A stretch of DNA of 64,000 bases, from contig CM057465.1 of assembly GCA_030035585.1 (NCBI GenBank), forward strand, positions 28,166,001 to 28,230,000, written 5' to 3'. Numbering within the stretch: the stretch's first letter is position 1; each line of letters begins with the position of its first letter. Below the pieces are notes generated by a model, which searched no databases, was not told the DNA's origin, and saw only the letters and a program-made list of their open reading frames with translations. Of the stretch, positions 36,000-48,540 are shown piece by piece. Position numbers and translations under genes: made by a program. This DNA comes from Dugong dugon. Taxonomy: Eukaryota; Chordata; Mammalia; Sirenia; Dugongidae.

Positions 36000-38370
36000 A
36001 AGAAGGAAAAAAGATAGGGACCTCCTGCCTTGATATTCCCATAATCTTTCTCCAAAGGCCCTGTCCAAACCCTCAGAGGAGCTGCTAATTGCTAATGAAC
36101 TGCAAAGTTGATGGATTTTGCATTTCACCTTTTCTCTGTTCCCTTTTGCAACCCCCAGGTGGAAGTGTCAATCAAGAGAGACAGGCTTAAGTTGAAGAAG
36201 GAGAGAAAAGATGAGGCAGAGAGGGATAGTCTATTCCAGGCAGATAAACAGCTCTTGTAAGTGAAGTGTCTCCTGCCCTGAGGAACAAGTAATGAAATAA
36301 AATAGAAAATGAGTTCATTCCTAACTGTTTCTATCAGATTTATTGGTTCCCTTAACCAATTCTCTATTTACTTTCTGCTCTTTTTGGTCTTTGCCACTGA
36401 GGAAATCCAACTGTTTTCAAAGAACACACAATAGGCATTGTATTTCTTCCTCCACTGAATGAGTGAATTGTTTTCCCATACTGGAGCTCCTCTAAAGAGA
36501 ACACAAGCAGAGAAATTTCATCTCACGTTAGGAATTCTAGTAGCAAGGGCTCCAGGAGGCAGCCAAGACATAGCACCATAATCACGTATTTTCCAATTCT
36601 CCAAATTAAAAAAAAAAATATATATATGTATAAGAAAAATAGCTTGCTGTTGGACCTGTTAGAGGAGAAGATCAAACAGTTAAATAAAATGAAAGCACTG
36701 TTGCTTATTCAACTGACTGCAGAAAAGAACTACCACAATTTCAGTCTCGGTGGGGTATGTATCCTCAGATTTCAGTGTCAAAAATGTATTTTAAAAACAA
36801 CTTTGCTCTAACAAGCTCAGGACTGACTGGAGAATGACTGTATCTTGCACCCTCCTCTCCAATTAGTTTGTCTATGCACTTTCCACTTGCTCCTCTCTGC
36901 AGGGACAGGGCAGGTTTTTCAGAATCATCTCCCGTCTCTAGAAGACTGGGATTTAACCACACAGGCAGAAAGATGCCACCCACAGCCTTCAGTGTTTCCA
37001 AAGACAGTTCTTAGTCATATCTGAGTAACATATTCCACCAGTGAGTTTTTCCTATTGTCAAGCCTGAATCCCCACGATGACCATTTTAGCATTTTCCTAG
37101 TACTGTCCTCACGCCGGTTCCCTATCGTGCTTACAAAGCCTTAGTTTGCCATTCTGTGGTAGCGAATGGCAACTACTGAAAGTTACATCTGTTTTTCTCC
37201 AGTGAATCAGGAATCTGTGCGTAATTATTTCACTAGCTATTGAGAATTCCAGAATCCCAACTAATTCCCTGTAAATGGAGGAGACTCCTTAGATATCTAA
37301 TTATAATATTCACATGTAATTGGTTTGTTGAGGAGTCTCATCTTGTTGGGGTTTCTTATCAACATAAAAATTGGTTTTTATTTTTCCCCACTCATTGCTT
37401 CCAACTGTATTGTGTTGAATCCTTCTTTCCTGCTGGGAAGCAAGTTCCTTAGCAACATCTAATTTCCTGTCATTTTCAATTATTAGCATGGTCCCATTTG
37501 GGTATTTAAGACCCAGTCCTGTTCATTTAAAAGATAGCTAATCTTAAACTCTATTCAACATGTATTGTTCCCCACCTTCCAGTTTTTTGGAGTGAATATG
37601 AATGTTGGGGACAGGGTAGGGAATGTTCTGGTTCTGAGATACCTTTTTCCTTCCCTCTTTTAGAAACTAGTTCCTCTGGAGTTGAGGCTTAGAGGAGGGA
37701 GGGAGGGAGGAGGCCGAGGTCTTTTTATGTGATTGTTGGAATGTCGGTCGTGGGCAGGCCCCTGATTGCATTCAACCTGGTTCAGGTGAATTCTTGCTTA
37801 TAGTGTGGTCCTGCGTAGTGTTATGTGCAGTTTTCTTGGGGCAGGACCATTACCTTCACCTTTACCCCTGCATTATGTGCCCTACCTCCCTTGGCCTTGA
37901 CAGTGGTCATGCTTTAGTTTGGTATATGAAAATAACCTTCTCCAGACTGGGCACACCATAGCTTGGACAGCCCTCATGCTCCATCATGAGGGCCGATGGG
38001 AATCACTGGGGTCCTCTTCTATCTCGTGGGAACTGGATGGGGTGGGGTTTCCCAATCTTTCTTCCAGGCGTGCCACTTTGGGTCCCACAGAAATTTTTAG
38101 ACCCTTCTGGGTATTAGGCTCCATGTTCATGGCAACTTCAAACTTCAGAGGACACATGTCAAGTGTTCCCTCTTCTCCCCCATAGTGTGCCATACTCCTA
38201 GGCTTCCAGAACACTCTTCCAAGGACAGTCTCACCACTGCTCCACTTTGGTGGTAGCCTCAGGTTGGGCTTGCTGCTCAGCAAGGGTCCAGTTGGGAAGT
38301 GAGTTGCCAGATCTCCACTTCTTGCCAGCATCTGCAGTGCTTATAAATGATTCTCATGGAGCACCCTATC
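36000..38370 (+). other. Intron 5 segment with no recognised element
   Basis: Apart from a short AT run near 36608 it looks unique. Opposed ORFs at 37919-38331 (88 and 115 codons) have no recognisable motif. Confidence 0.4.
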
Positions 38371-38380
38371 GATAGATGAG

Positions 38381-38588
38381 GAGTCCCGGAGTGGTGCAAA
38401 TGGTAAACATGCTCAGCTGTTAACAGAAAGGCTGAAGGTTTGAATCCACCCAGAGGCTTCTTGGAAGAAAGCTCTGGTAATCTACTTCTGAAAAATCAGC
38501 CACTGAAAACCCTATGGAGCACATTTCTACTCTGACACACATGGGGTTGCCATGAGTTGAAACTGACTTGATGGTAACTGTTTTTTTA
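38381..38588 (+). mobile_element. AfroSINE (long form)
   Basis: gagtcccggagtggtgcaaatgg, tttgaatccacccagagg, gaaaaatcagccactgaaaaccc, catgagttgaaactgacttgatgg. Flanks atagatga / atagattga suggest an eroded TSD. Confidence 0.88.
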
Positions 38589-38668
38589 ATAGATTGATGC
38601 AAAATGATATATATCCTAGGTCCTAAAAAGATTAGGACTCCCCCCTGTGGCCCTTCTCATAAGTAATT

Positions 38669-38717
38669 CACACACACACACACACACACACACACCACAC
38701 ACACACACACACACACC
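38669..38717 (+). repeat. (CA)n microsatellite
   Basis: About 24 CA units with a single phase slip (accac) in the middle. Confidence 0.95.
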
Positions 38718-39109
38718 CCAATATTAAGCCATAATAAGTACAAAGAAGTGCACCCATTCTGATTTTTCCCTTGATTATTATTTTTATTTTTCCAAATGTC
38801 AAATTTCAAAGTCTTAAAGAAATATGTGGGTGCCCAAGCATTCCCAGTACCCCAAGCACATGATTATTCTGTTGGGGAACCCAGCACCGCCTCACAGTGT
38901 GGCTGAAAAGGTTAAAGGAGTGAATAAATATGAAAGTATATGATATACAAAGACATGCTAGTATCATGGTTACATATGATTGTATATGAAATTTTCTGTA
39001 TATATATATATACATCAATAAGCTAATTTTAGTTTGGTATGCGGAGATAAATTAGTGTCTGGAATACATTTTTATTCAATCTGTATATACTAATCAATTA
39101 AGATGACTC

Positions 39110-39328
39110 CCAGTCTTGAGCCAGACTGACTGGGTTTTAAGCATGGCTCCGTGATCTCGAATAGCTTACCTTCTCTGAGCCTCAATTTCCTCATCTGTAA
39201 AATGGGAATAATAATAGTAGCTACCTCATGGAGCCATGGTTGAGAATCAAATGGGTTAATTCATATGAAAACGCTTAACCTTATAAAGGTGTCTGGCACA
39301 TAGTAAGCTCTCAAATATTAGCTATTGT
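39110..39328 (+). repeat. MIR SINE
   Basis: gactgggttttaagcatggc, tctctgagcctcaatttcctcatctgtaaaatgggaataataatag, gtgtctggcacatagtaagctc. Confidence 0.85.
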
Positions 39329-39339
39329 TATATACCTAT

Positions 39340-39492
39340 GGAGCCCTAGTGGTGCAGTGGTTAAGAGCTCAGCTGCTAACCAAAAGGTTGACAGTTTGAA
39401 TCCACCAGCTGCTCCCTGGGAACCCTATGGGACAGCTCTACTCTGTTCTATATGGTCAGCTATGAGTTGGAATTGACTCACCGGCAATGGGG
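39340..39492 (+). mobile_element. AfroSINE (short form) with perfect 10-bp TSD
   Basis: ggagccctagtggtgcagtggttaagagctc through gagttggaattgactcaccgg. Flanked by atatacctat at 39330-39339 and 39493-39502; the target is the tail of the MIR just upstream. Confidence 0.93.
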
Positions 39493-39803
39493 ATATACCT
39501 ATATTCGCTACATAGAAAAATCAAAGTTTCTTATTTTTTTCTGTATTTTGGATATTTTTAATAGAAATCAAATGGCTAAAACTAGCCTTTATTTTATAAT
39601 GAAGTTTATTTTTAAATATTTACCTTAAGAGAGTTATCGGCAAGGGGGAGGGGTTGGGTTGTGTGAGAAATCTCTTGATACGATCAGAGTTAGACTCACC
39701 TGGGTTCAGAGTAGCAGCGGGACACTGCACCAGTCATTAACTCAAAGAGCAGACTAGTCAGTTAGCTAGGCAAGGCAGACAAGTGAAAACAGATGAGAAT
39801 GTC

Positions 39804-40056
39804 AGGGCTTTGAATCGGTTAGGTCCAGTTCAAACCCAGGCTGAGAATTTGCATTTCTAACAAGTTTCCTGCTGAGAATTTGCATTTCCACCCAGATATA
39901 CTGAATCAAAATCTACAGCTTAACAAGATCCCCAGGTGATTCTTATGTATAACTTCATGGGGACTTGTTAGAAATGCAAATTGTCAGCAGGGAACTTGTT
40001 AAACATGCAAATTCTCAGCTGGGGTTTGAACTGGAATGAACCAGTTCGAAGCCCTG
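39804..40056. repeat. Fold-back element with ~88-bp inverted arms
   Basis: The left arm (39804-39891: agggctttgaatcggtt...cagttcaaaccc...gagaatttgcatttc) pairs with the right arm (39968-40056) at about 80-85% by eye. The loop has MER5-like sequence (cagatatactgaatcaaaatct...ccaggtgattcttatg). Confidence 0.75.
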
Positions 40057-40702
40057 GAGAATATACACGACCCATCCATACTCCCAAGCTTGCGATGCTG
40101 GAAATTTATTAAGTCACAGACCATATAACCCTTCTTCCTACCTAAACTTACACTCCTTCTCCTTCTGCTGCTTTCACTTGTCCCACTGGCTATATTCAGA
40201 TCCCCCTGGAAATGCTGCATGTTTGCAGATTGATATCAAAGGGAAAAGTTTGACCTAACGAATCTTCTCAAATGACTTCTCGATATTTCATTTATTGTCT
40301 CAGGCTCATCATTTCCCTACCTTCTGAGTGTGCACAGCTCTTATTAGCTATATTGGCTTACCTGACTCAAATTGATTTAGCTGAATTTTCTGGAGGCAGA
40401 GGCAGGCCGTTTATATACTTATTTCTTTGTATCCTATTTTTATCTTTCCATTTCAAGCTTTCATTCTAAATTCATCACAGGTGCTAGGTCTTAGCAGTTT
40501 TGATCTTCCCAGCAAATATTTGCCAGGTTGTAATTTTTTATTTGCTATCAACAGCAAAATTTAAACAAGGCTAATCTTGTTCTAATTTGGTTTGTATAAA
40601 CCCTCGTGTTGGTACTTAGAGAATGCAAATATTAATTTCTAGTTCCTTCTTTAGTATGCATTATTCCCTCATACCTCATGTACTGCAGTTAATTATATAT
40701 AG

Positions 40703-40765
40703 GTATATATATACGTATATTACGTATATATATACGTATATTACGTATATATATACATATATAAC
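40703..40765 (+). repeat. 21-bp AT-rich minisatellite, three copies
   Basis: Unit gtatatatatacgtatattac repeated at 40703, 40724 and 40745 (the last diverging). Each unit is nearly self-complementary. Confidence 0.85.
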
Positions 40766-41202
40766 AGTTTTGGGCAGTAGGAACCACGTTTGGGTCTGAA
40801 CTTTAAACAAAGTATTTTGGCAAGAACACACTGAAATATGTAGAAAGGTTGGGGGTTCGGGGGTTCTGTTTGAGGATCTACTTGTTTTTGTCCTCCTTTC
40901 CTTTTTCACTACCTCAGTAGGAGCTCCTACTTGTTGATCCCAGCTTATTGGAGGTGCCCTGTTCTGCGGCAACCCTGAGTGGCATTTTGCTACTGTGCAC
41001 AGGCTCCTGTGGTGACTGCCTGTTACAGGCTGGATTACGCAAATTGCAGGGGCAGAATTCCTAGTTTTGTGTGTGTGTGTTTGTTTTTCCGTATGTCATG
41101 CAGGTATATGTGGTGAGTGGTGAGGGCAGGCGGTGGGAGTGGGCTGCAGGTCACTGTTGCACGTGTCATAAGGTTGCTCAAACCCTAATTGCACTTGCAG
41201 AA

Positions 41203-41397
41203 GAAACCTATTTCTGTCAAACTGATTCCAACTCATAGCGACTCATTAGGACAGAAGTGCCCCATAGGGTTTCCAAGGCTGTAATTTTTAAGGAAGCAGA
41301 CTGCCCCGTCTTTCTCCTTTGGAGCATCTGGAGTGTTCGAACCGTCGCCTTTTCAGCTAGCAACCGAGTGCTTAACCACTGCACCACCAGGGCTCCT
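41203..41397 (-). mobile_element. AfroSINE (short form), antisense
   Basis: gaaacctatttctgtcaaactgattccaactcatagcgac through ttttcagctagcaaccgagtgcttaaccactgcaccaccagggctcc, with intact-looking A and B boxes on the minus strand. Confidence 0.9.
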
Positions 41398-41687
41398 TCC
41401 AGAACAGGTATCTTAATCAGAGGCTAAATTCAGATTCTGGTCCTTCAAGTAGTAGTTTGCAAAAGTACATGCCCATATTCCCCTCCTTCTACAGGTCCAA
41501 GGTTACATTAGGCTGTTTTGTGTCCACGGCTCCTGGCTGCTATTAGAACATCATTTCATCCTTACTTTTCTTTTTGTCAGGGAACCTGCAAACCCTACCT
41601 GGCCAACAAAGTTTAGCTCAAGTTTGCCTCCTCCAGGAAACTCTCCCTGACCAATCCAGTCTAAAGTGATCTTTCCATACTCTGAAC

Positions 41688-41912
41688 CAGCATCAGCACA
41701 CTACTGTTCATGGGCCAAATCTGGCCCACTGCCTGGTTTTGTAAATAAAGTTTCATTTGAACATAGCTATACCTATTCATTTATGTATTGTCTGTGGCTG
41801 CTTTTGAGCTACAGTGGCAGAGTGAGTAGTTGCGATACAGACAGTATGGCCTGTAAGCCTAAAATATTTACTATCGGACCCTTTACAGAAAAAGTTTGCC
41901 ACGCATTGCTCT
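41688..41912. repeat. hAT-type MITE
   Basis: catgggccaaatctggcccactgcctggttttgtaaataaagtttcatttgaacatagc, cagtatggcctgtaagcctaaaatatttac and ctttacagaaaaagtttgcc form a well-known TIR-bounded mammalian repeat. Exact family name uncertain. Confidence 0.7.
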
Positions 41913-43149
41913 AAACTGAGAGGACTTCCCATGTGCACTTCTCAGCAGGATGTGCAATAAATGCTCCTATTTTGTGGTTTGTAAAACTGTTGCTTTTAAA
42001 TTCAACATAGTCTTTTAGAATTTCCTGGACATATTGCGCTGAACAAATAATCTCAAAATTACACTTGGAGATTGGGGTGAGTCTGGGCAAGGGACAAAGA
42101 CAACCCACAAGACAATTTTATTTTCAAGAGATAGCATCCATTATTACTGCTGTCAGGTGATTGCAGACAAGGTTCTCAGCACACAGCTTTGTACCTAAAC
42201 CAGTTTCTTCCAACCCTGAAGCTTACTTGTTACCGGCTTCAGTTTAAGAACATAAATCTTACCAAATTTCCGTAAGGATTTGTGAAGATGTAACTTAATT
42301 GAATTAAATCATTTATATGGAACTCCAACATACACACAAAATTAGAAAGTTAGTATACTTGACAAAATAATACTCAGTGGGATCCTTTTTTTTTTTTTTC
42401 TTTGCTATGAATACAGACTATTCATTCTGATTCTCCACACCTTCTTCCTGTAGCTCAAACTTCGAACTTCGTGCAACCAACACATTATCATTGCCTGTGT
42501 CCTGGGGTGAAAAGGATTATAGTGGTAAATTATTTCCCTGAGCCAGATTCCTGAGAAACATGGATTTAAAATGCAACCAAACTTCCTATTACTGAGGTTT
42601 CCCCCAATGCATTATCTCCACTACTCCAGTCATTTGTCTACATGCAGGAACAATTTATCTATATTCTGTTAGACTCATTTGCTGGATTCATTTCTGTCTC
42701 ATTCTCTAAGATGTTAGAAGTTAGGAACTCTGTACAGTTGCTCTGAATAGTACCCAGCACAAAGCCAGGTACAAAGGTTCTTTTTAACATCAGTTCAAGG
42801 CAATAACAGTTTCTTTAGAAAGCTAACAGTCTTTTCACATGAGGCAAGATGTATATCCTAAACTTGAATAAGCTTTCCAATTCAAAAGATAGCATTCATT
42901 CATTCAACAAATCTGTATTGCTCATATCGTTTATGCATAGTAGATTGCTAGGCATTGGGGAGTTAATGGGACAAAAGATATAATACATTGTATCAGAGAA
43001 TCAGTTTAAATTAGGTGTTGAACCAGCCTACAAAGAATGATAGGAAAGCGGATCTACTCTAACTTGAAATCGCATTTAAACAATGTTTTCAAGTATACAG
43101 AATATATTGAGTTCTTAAGTCATTTGCCTTTAATCTTCTTTTTTATTGG

Positions 43150-43345
43150 AATGGTAGCCTTGAGTCAGAAGTCCTAAAATCAAGAAGTTGGCAGGGCTAC
43201 ATTCCTTCTAGAAGCTCTGGGGAAGAATATGTTTCCTTGCCTTTTCCAGCTTGTAGAGGCTGTCCTCATTTCTTGGCTTGTGGCCTCTTCCTGGAGTCAC
43301 TCCAATCTCTTACTTCTGTGCTTACATATCCTACTTCTAAATTCA
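43150..43345 (-). repeat. Fragment of an ancient LTR-like repeat
   Basis: gtcagaagtcctaaaatcaagaagttggcagggctacattcc and ccttttccagcttgtagaggctg match the interior of the LTR at 47007-47441. Confidence 0.6.
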
Positions 43346-43363
43346 ATCCTACTGCCTCTCTCT

Positions 43364-45772
43364 TTTTTTTAATTGTTGGAGTTTAAGTGAAAGTTTACAA
43401 TTCAAGTTAGTCTCTCATACAAAAATTTATACCTACATTGTTATGTGACCCGAATTGCTCTCCTTATACTGTGACAGCACACTCCTCCTTTCCACCTCTG
43501 ATTTCCCATGTCCATTCAACCAGCTCCTAATCCTCTCTGCCTTCTCATCTCACCTCCGGACAGAAGCTGCCCATTTAGTCTCATGTATCTACTTGAGCTA
43601 AGAAGCACACTCTTCACAAGTATCATTTTATGTCCCACAGTTCAGTCCAATCTTTGTCTGAAGAGTTGGCCTTGGGAATTGTTTTAGTTCTGGGTTGACA
43701 GAGAGTCCAGGGGCCATTCTTTCTGAGGTTCCTCCAGTCTCAGTCAGACCAGTAAGTCTGGTCTTTTTTTTACTAGAATTTGAGTTCTGCACCCCACTCT
43801 TCCCTGCTCCATCAGAGACTCTCTGTCGTCTTCCCTGTCAGTGTGGTCATTGGTGGTAGCCAGGCACCATCCAGTTCTTCTGGTCTTAGGCTGATGAAGC
43901 CTCTGGTCTATGTGGCTCCTTCTGTCTCTTGGGCTAATACTTTCCTTGTGACTTTGGTGTTCTCCATTCTCCTTTACTATAGGTGGTTGGGACCAATTGA
44001 TGCATCTTAGATGGCTGCTTACTAGCTTTTAAGACACCAGACATCACTCACCAAAGTAGGATGCAGAATATTTTCCTAATAAACTTTGTTATGCCGATTG
44101 ACCTAGATGTCCCCTGAAAGTATGGTCCCCAGACCTCTACTCCTGCTACTCTGTCCTGCAAAGTGTTTGACTGTATTCAGGAAACTTCTTAGCTTTGGTT
44201 TAGTCTCGTTGTGCTGACTTCCCCTGTAGTCAGTGCTGTCCTTCCCTTCACCTAAGATAATTCTTGTCTACTATCTAGTTAGTGAATAACCCTCACTCTC
44301 CCTTCCCACCTTCCCTACCCTCATAACTATCAAAGAATGTTTTCTTCTGTGTTTAAACCTTGTCTCAAGTTCTTATAATAGTGGTCTTATGCAATATTTG
44401 TTCTTCTGTGACTGACTAAATTCACTCAGCATAATGCCCTCAGATTCCTCCATGTTATGTTTCATGGATTCATCATTGTTCTTTACCATTGTGTAGTATC
44501 CCATTGTGTGAATATACCATGATTTGTTTACCCATTCATCTGTTGATGGGCACCTAGGTTGCTTCCATCTTTTTGCTTTCATGAACAGTGCTGCAACAAA
44601 CATGGGTGTGCATATATCTATTCATGTGATGGCTCTTATTTCTCTAGGATATATTCCAAGGAGCATGATTGCTGGATCACATGGTACTTCTACTTCTAGC
44701 TTTTTAAGGAAGTGCCAAATCGATTTCCAAACTGGTTGTACCATTTTACACTCCCACCAACAGTGTATAAGTGTTCCAGTCTCTGCATAACCTCTCCAGC
44801 ATTTATTATTTTGTGTTTTTTGGATTAACACTAGCCTTGTTGGGGTGAGATGGTATCTCGTTGTAGTTTTGATTTGCATTTCTCTAACGGCTAATGATCA
44901 TGAGCTTTTATTCATGCGTCTGTTAGCCACCTGAATGTCTTCTTTGGTGAAGTGCCTGTTCATATCCTTTGCCCATTTTTTAATTGGGTTATTTGTCTTT
45001 TTGTTGTTGAGGTTTTGCAGTATCTTGTAGATTTTAGAGATTAGACGCTGATAGGATTTGTCATAGCCAAAAATTTTTTCCCAGTCTGTAGGTTGTCTTT
45101 TGACTCTTTTGGTGAAGTCTTTTGGTGACCCTAAGTGTTTGATTTTTTAGGAGCTTCCATTTATCTAGTCTCTTTTCTGGTGCTTGTTCATTGTTACTTA
45201 TGGTTCGTATTCTGTTTATGCCATGTGTTAGGGCTCCTAGCGTTGTCCCTATTTTTTCTTCCATGATTTTTATCATTTTCAATTTTATATTTAAGTCTTT
45301 GATCCATTTTGAGTTAGTTTTTGTGCATGGTGTGAGGTATGGGTCTTGTTTCATTTTTTTGCAGATGGGTATCCAGTTATGCCAGCACCATTTGTTAAAG
45401 AGACTGTCTTTTACCCAATTAATGGACTTTGGGCCTTTGTCAAATATTAGCTGCTTGTAGGTGGATGAATTTATGTCTGGATTCTCAATTCTGTTCCACT
45501 GGTCTATGTATCTGTTGTTGTGCCAGTAACAGGCTGTTTTGACTACCATGGTGGTATAATAGGTTCTAAAATCAGGTAGTGTGAGGCCTCCCACTTTGTT
45601 CTTCTTCTTGAGTAATGCTTTACTTTATCCGGGGCCTCTTCCCTTTCCATATGAAGTTGGTGATTTATTTCTCCATCTCATTAAAAAAAGCCATTGGAAT
45701 TTGGATCGGGATTGCATTGTATCTGTAGATTGCTTTGGGTAGAGTTGATATTTTCACAATGTTGAGTCTTCA
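43364..45772 (-). mobile_element. LINE-1 3' half, antisense, next to exon 6
   Basis: Poly-T start, 3' UTR shared with the 26.9-kb copy, then ORF2. Minus ORF 45594-45061 (177 codons) has GGLTLPDF, YIDQWNRIENP, KDSLFNKWCWHNWIPIC and WIKDLN, the C-terminal region of L1 ORF2. It is interrupted by frameshifts and 5'-truncated at about 45772, some 130 bp before TPH2 exon 6. Confidence 0.92.
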
Positions 45773-45900
45773 GTGGAATCCTTTTAAACACTCAGGGTGT
45801 TCACTTTCCAGGAATCTGACTTGGGATGGGCATTAAGGTGAGAATACACTTATCTTGGTGATCCAGTTAATTTTATTCATTTTTCTTCTCCCCCGTCTAG

Positions 45901-46097
45901 TGGTCAGCCCATTCCCAGGGTGGAGTACACGGAGGAAGAGACTAAAACTTGGGGCATTGTGTTTCGGGAGCTCTCCAAACTCTATCCCACTCATGCTTGC
46001 CGGGAGTATTTGAAAAACTTCCCTCTGCTGACGAAATACTGTGGCTACAGGGAGGACAACGTGCCTCAGCTTGAAGATGTCTCCATGTTTCTGAAAG
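45901..46097 (+). CDS. TPH2: TPH2 exon 6 (catalytic domain)
   Basis: Completes the split Tyr codon (TA|T), then encodes 65 codons (residues 203-267) from [13 protein letters not shown] to LEDVSMFLK plus one base of a Glu codon. It covers the [17 protein letters not shown] helix and the [22 protein letters not shown] segment shared by aromatic amino acid hydroxylases. One difference from human as I recall it is Val to Ile after KTWG. The acceptor is ctcccccgtctag|T and the donor CTGAAAG|gtaagt. A 2.4-kb antisense L1 ends only about 130 bp upstream of this acceptor. Confidence 0.95.
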
Positions 46098-47006
46098 GTA
46101 AGTTTCACACAGGCTGTCTTTTCCTGGCCATCAACCTCACTTGCCTTCCAAGGACATATGTTGCAGCAATGGCTGTTTTTACAAAAGGAAAGTGAGTGAT
46201 TTTCCCTACCAACAGGAATTTAAAAAGAGAACCTGAACCAACAATTACCTGTGGCCGCCTTCTCAGAGACTCTGAGAAGGGAAGATTGACTCAGCTGCTT
46301 CCATGGCTCAGGGACTGGCTAAGGTCTCTGCAGTAGGTGGTTATAAATGTAACACCCCAAAAGATATTTGTAAGTTGTTCAGGTTTGAACTTTTCCTCAG
46401 CACAGAACTACTCTGCTGGGGATACATAGGTATGGAGTGGCTCCAAATGTGCCTTTTTACTTGTTGTTTTGTTAAAAATATATACCAGATAAAGAAATAT
46501 CATGGCTAATGTTAAACATTAATGACCTTTCTCTGGGGAATGTCAGTCAGTCAATCAACATTTTTTTGTATAAATTGTGTGCCAGAGCTGTACTCATTAC
46601 TGTTGTTACAGTAGTGAACAAGATGAGGTATATGGTCACCTCAAGTTCACCGGCTCTGTATAGTTGCTCTCTTCACTGACTCTCCTGGCACAGCAACTAG
46701 GAAAATTTAGTTGCCTCCCCCACTTTTGGGAGGCAGCAAAGTCTCATGGTGGCCCCACTTCCTCCTCTCTTCTTCATGTGGTTCATTCCTTGGTTCTCTG
46801 TTCTTTCTCTCCTCCCTCCTTTCATACGCAACAGTTCTAAAAGCAAACACATCGTTGCCTGCCTCTTTTCCTGGAACTCGATTCCTTCCCTGTTTTCCCT
46901 ATTTCTATCAGTGATACTTTATTTTCTAGGCTCATCAAGCTTTGCTCTAAGGACTTCTCCTCTGGAACTCCTACCCTTCCCTACCCCCCAATATCCCATC
47001 TGTCTC

Positions 47007-47441
47007 TGTATTTGCTTCCTATTGCTGCTGAAACAAATAGTCACAAACTTCATGGCTAAAAACAGCACAGATTTATTATCTTACAGTTATGGAGGTCAGA
47101 AGTCTAAAAGCAAGGTGTTGGCAGGGCTACGTTCCTTTTGGAGGCCTCTGCTTCCTTGCCTTTTCTAGCTTCTGGAGTCTGCCTTCATTACTTGGTTTGT
47201 GGCCCCTTCCTTGAATCACTCCAACCTCCTGTTTCCATGATCATATCTCATTCTCTGACTCTGATTTTCTTAATAAATGGATTCTTATGATTATATTAAT
47301 CCCACCTGGATAATCCAAGATACTCTCCCCATTTCAATATCCTTAACTCAATCACATCTGCAAAGACTCTTTGCCATATAAAGTAACAGTTTTAGTTACA
47401 AAGACATGGGATCTTGGGAGGCCATTAGCCAGCCTACCACA
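47007..47441 (-). repeat. Solo LTR with perfect 5-bp TSD
   Basis: Begins tgtatttgcttcctattgctgctg and ends ccagcctaccaca (TG...CA). Flanked by gtctc at 47002-47006 and 47442-47446. The minus strand carries AATAAA near the left end, so the LTR is antisense. Probably ERVL/MaLR-like; name uncertain. Confidence 0.75.
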
Positions 47442-47676
47442 GTCTCTAAGTATTGACACTTTTGACTTTATGAGCCATCCTCAATCTGCCCTTTTCTTTC
47501 CATTCCACTGCCACCACCCAAGTTAAGGTCCCCATTATTTTACAACCTTGACTCCTGTATCTTCTCCCTTCTACTCTCCTGCCCACTGCTTCCAGATAAA
47601 GCTTACTATTCCTAAAATATTACTTTCCTCCTTGCATATCTGCTCAGAAATTCTCAGTGGCTCTCCATTGTTTTAT

Positions 47677-48098
47677 AGGGGTCAGTTAACATTTTTGTAA
47701 AGGGCCAGATAGTAACTGTTTTATACTCCATGGGCCAAGAGGCAATATCCAGGCTATTATGCAGGACATAATATAATTATGGAACCCCTGGGTGGTTTAA
47801 ACATTAGTGTACTGTCTGCCAACCAAAAGGTTGGTGGTTCAAGTACACCCAGAGGCACCTTGGAAGAAAGGCCTGGCAATCTACTTCCGAAAAATCAGCC
47901 ATTGAAAATCCTATGGCGCACAGTTCTACTCTGACACACATAGGGCTGCCATGAGTAGGACTTGTCTTGATGGAAACAGGTAATACAGCTATTTAAAATG
48001 TAACTATTAAAAAATGTAAAAGCTATTCTTAGCTCATAGGGTGTACAAATGCAGGTGGCAAGCTGAGTTTGGCCTATGGGCTATATTTTGCTGACCCA
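47677..48098. mobile_element. hAT-type MITE interrupted by a SINE
   Basis: Ends ggggtcagttaacatttttgtaaagggccagatagtaac and ...gtttggcctatgggctatattttgctgaccc are inverted repeats of the family seen at 41688. An AfroSINE splits it at 47781-47980. Confidence 0.75.
47781..47980 (+). mobile_element. AfroSINE (long form) nested in a MITE
   Basis: ggaacccctgggtggtttaaac, ggtggttcaagtacacccagagg, gaaaaatcagccattgaaaatcc, gggctgccatgagtagg. Confidence 0.87.
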
Positions 48099-48099
48099 T

Positions 48100-48420
48100 G
48101 TTTATAAGATCAAATCTGAACTGTTGATCCTGACATCAAGGGCCTGACCCAGCCTTCCAAGTTTGTCCCCTGCTACCACTCGCCTGCACAGACCTTCTGC
48201 TCTAGCTATGGGTTTTCCATACCTTTGCTTAGCCTTTGCCCATTGCTAGGAAATGTGTATCTTTTCCAGCTGCTCAAATTCTACTCATTCTTCAAAACTC
48301 AGAGTAAGTCTTGCCTCTTCTATGAATCCTGATCAGTCCAGTCACCATGATCTCTCCTCTCTCTGACTTCATTGTATATCACGTTTATATCAGAGAGAGA
48401 TAGTGTGGTCTTAATAGTTA
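48100..48420 (+). repeat. L2-type LINE fragment
   Basis: gcctgacccagccttccaag, tcaaattctactcattcttcaaaactcag and cttgcctcttctatgaatcc follow the L2 3' region. Confidence 0.6.
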
Positions 48421-48540
48421 GTACACTGAGAACCATGTGCAATGCTATGGGTATGGCCATGAGAGGATCCCAAGTGTGAACATCACACACTGTATTTATC
48501 ACTGAGGAAAAGAGATAGAGAACCATTGGTCGGTATCACT

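Noticed and set aside
37919-38331. Overlapping 88- and 115-codon ORFs on opposite strands
   Set aside because: No family motif in either frame; opposed ORFs like this commonly come from GC-richer composition.
45061-45594. 177-codon ORF near exon 6 as a separate gene
   Set aside because: It is the C-terminal part of L1 ORF2 in a truncated, frameshifted L1 copy.
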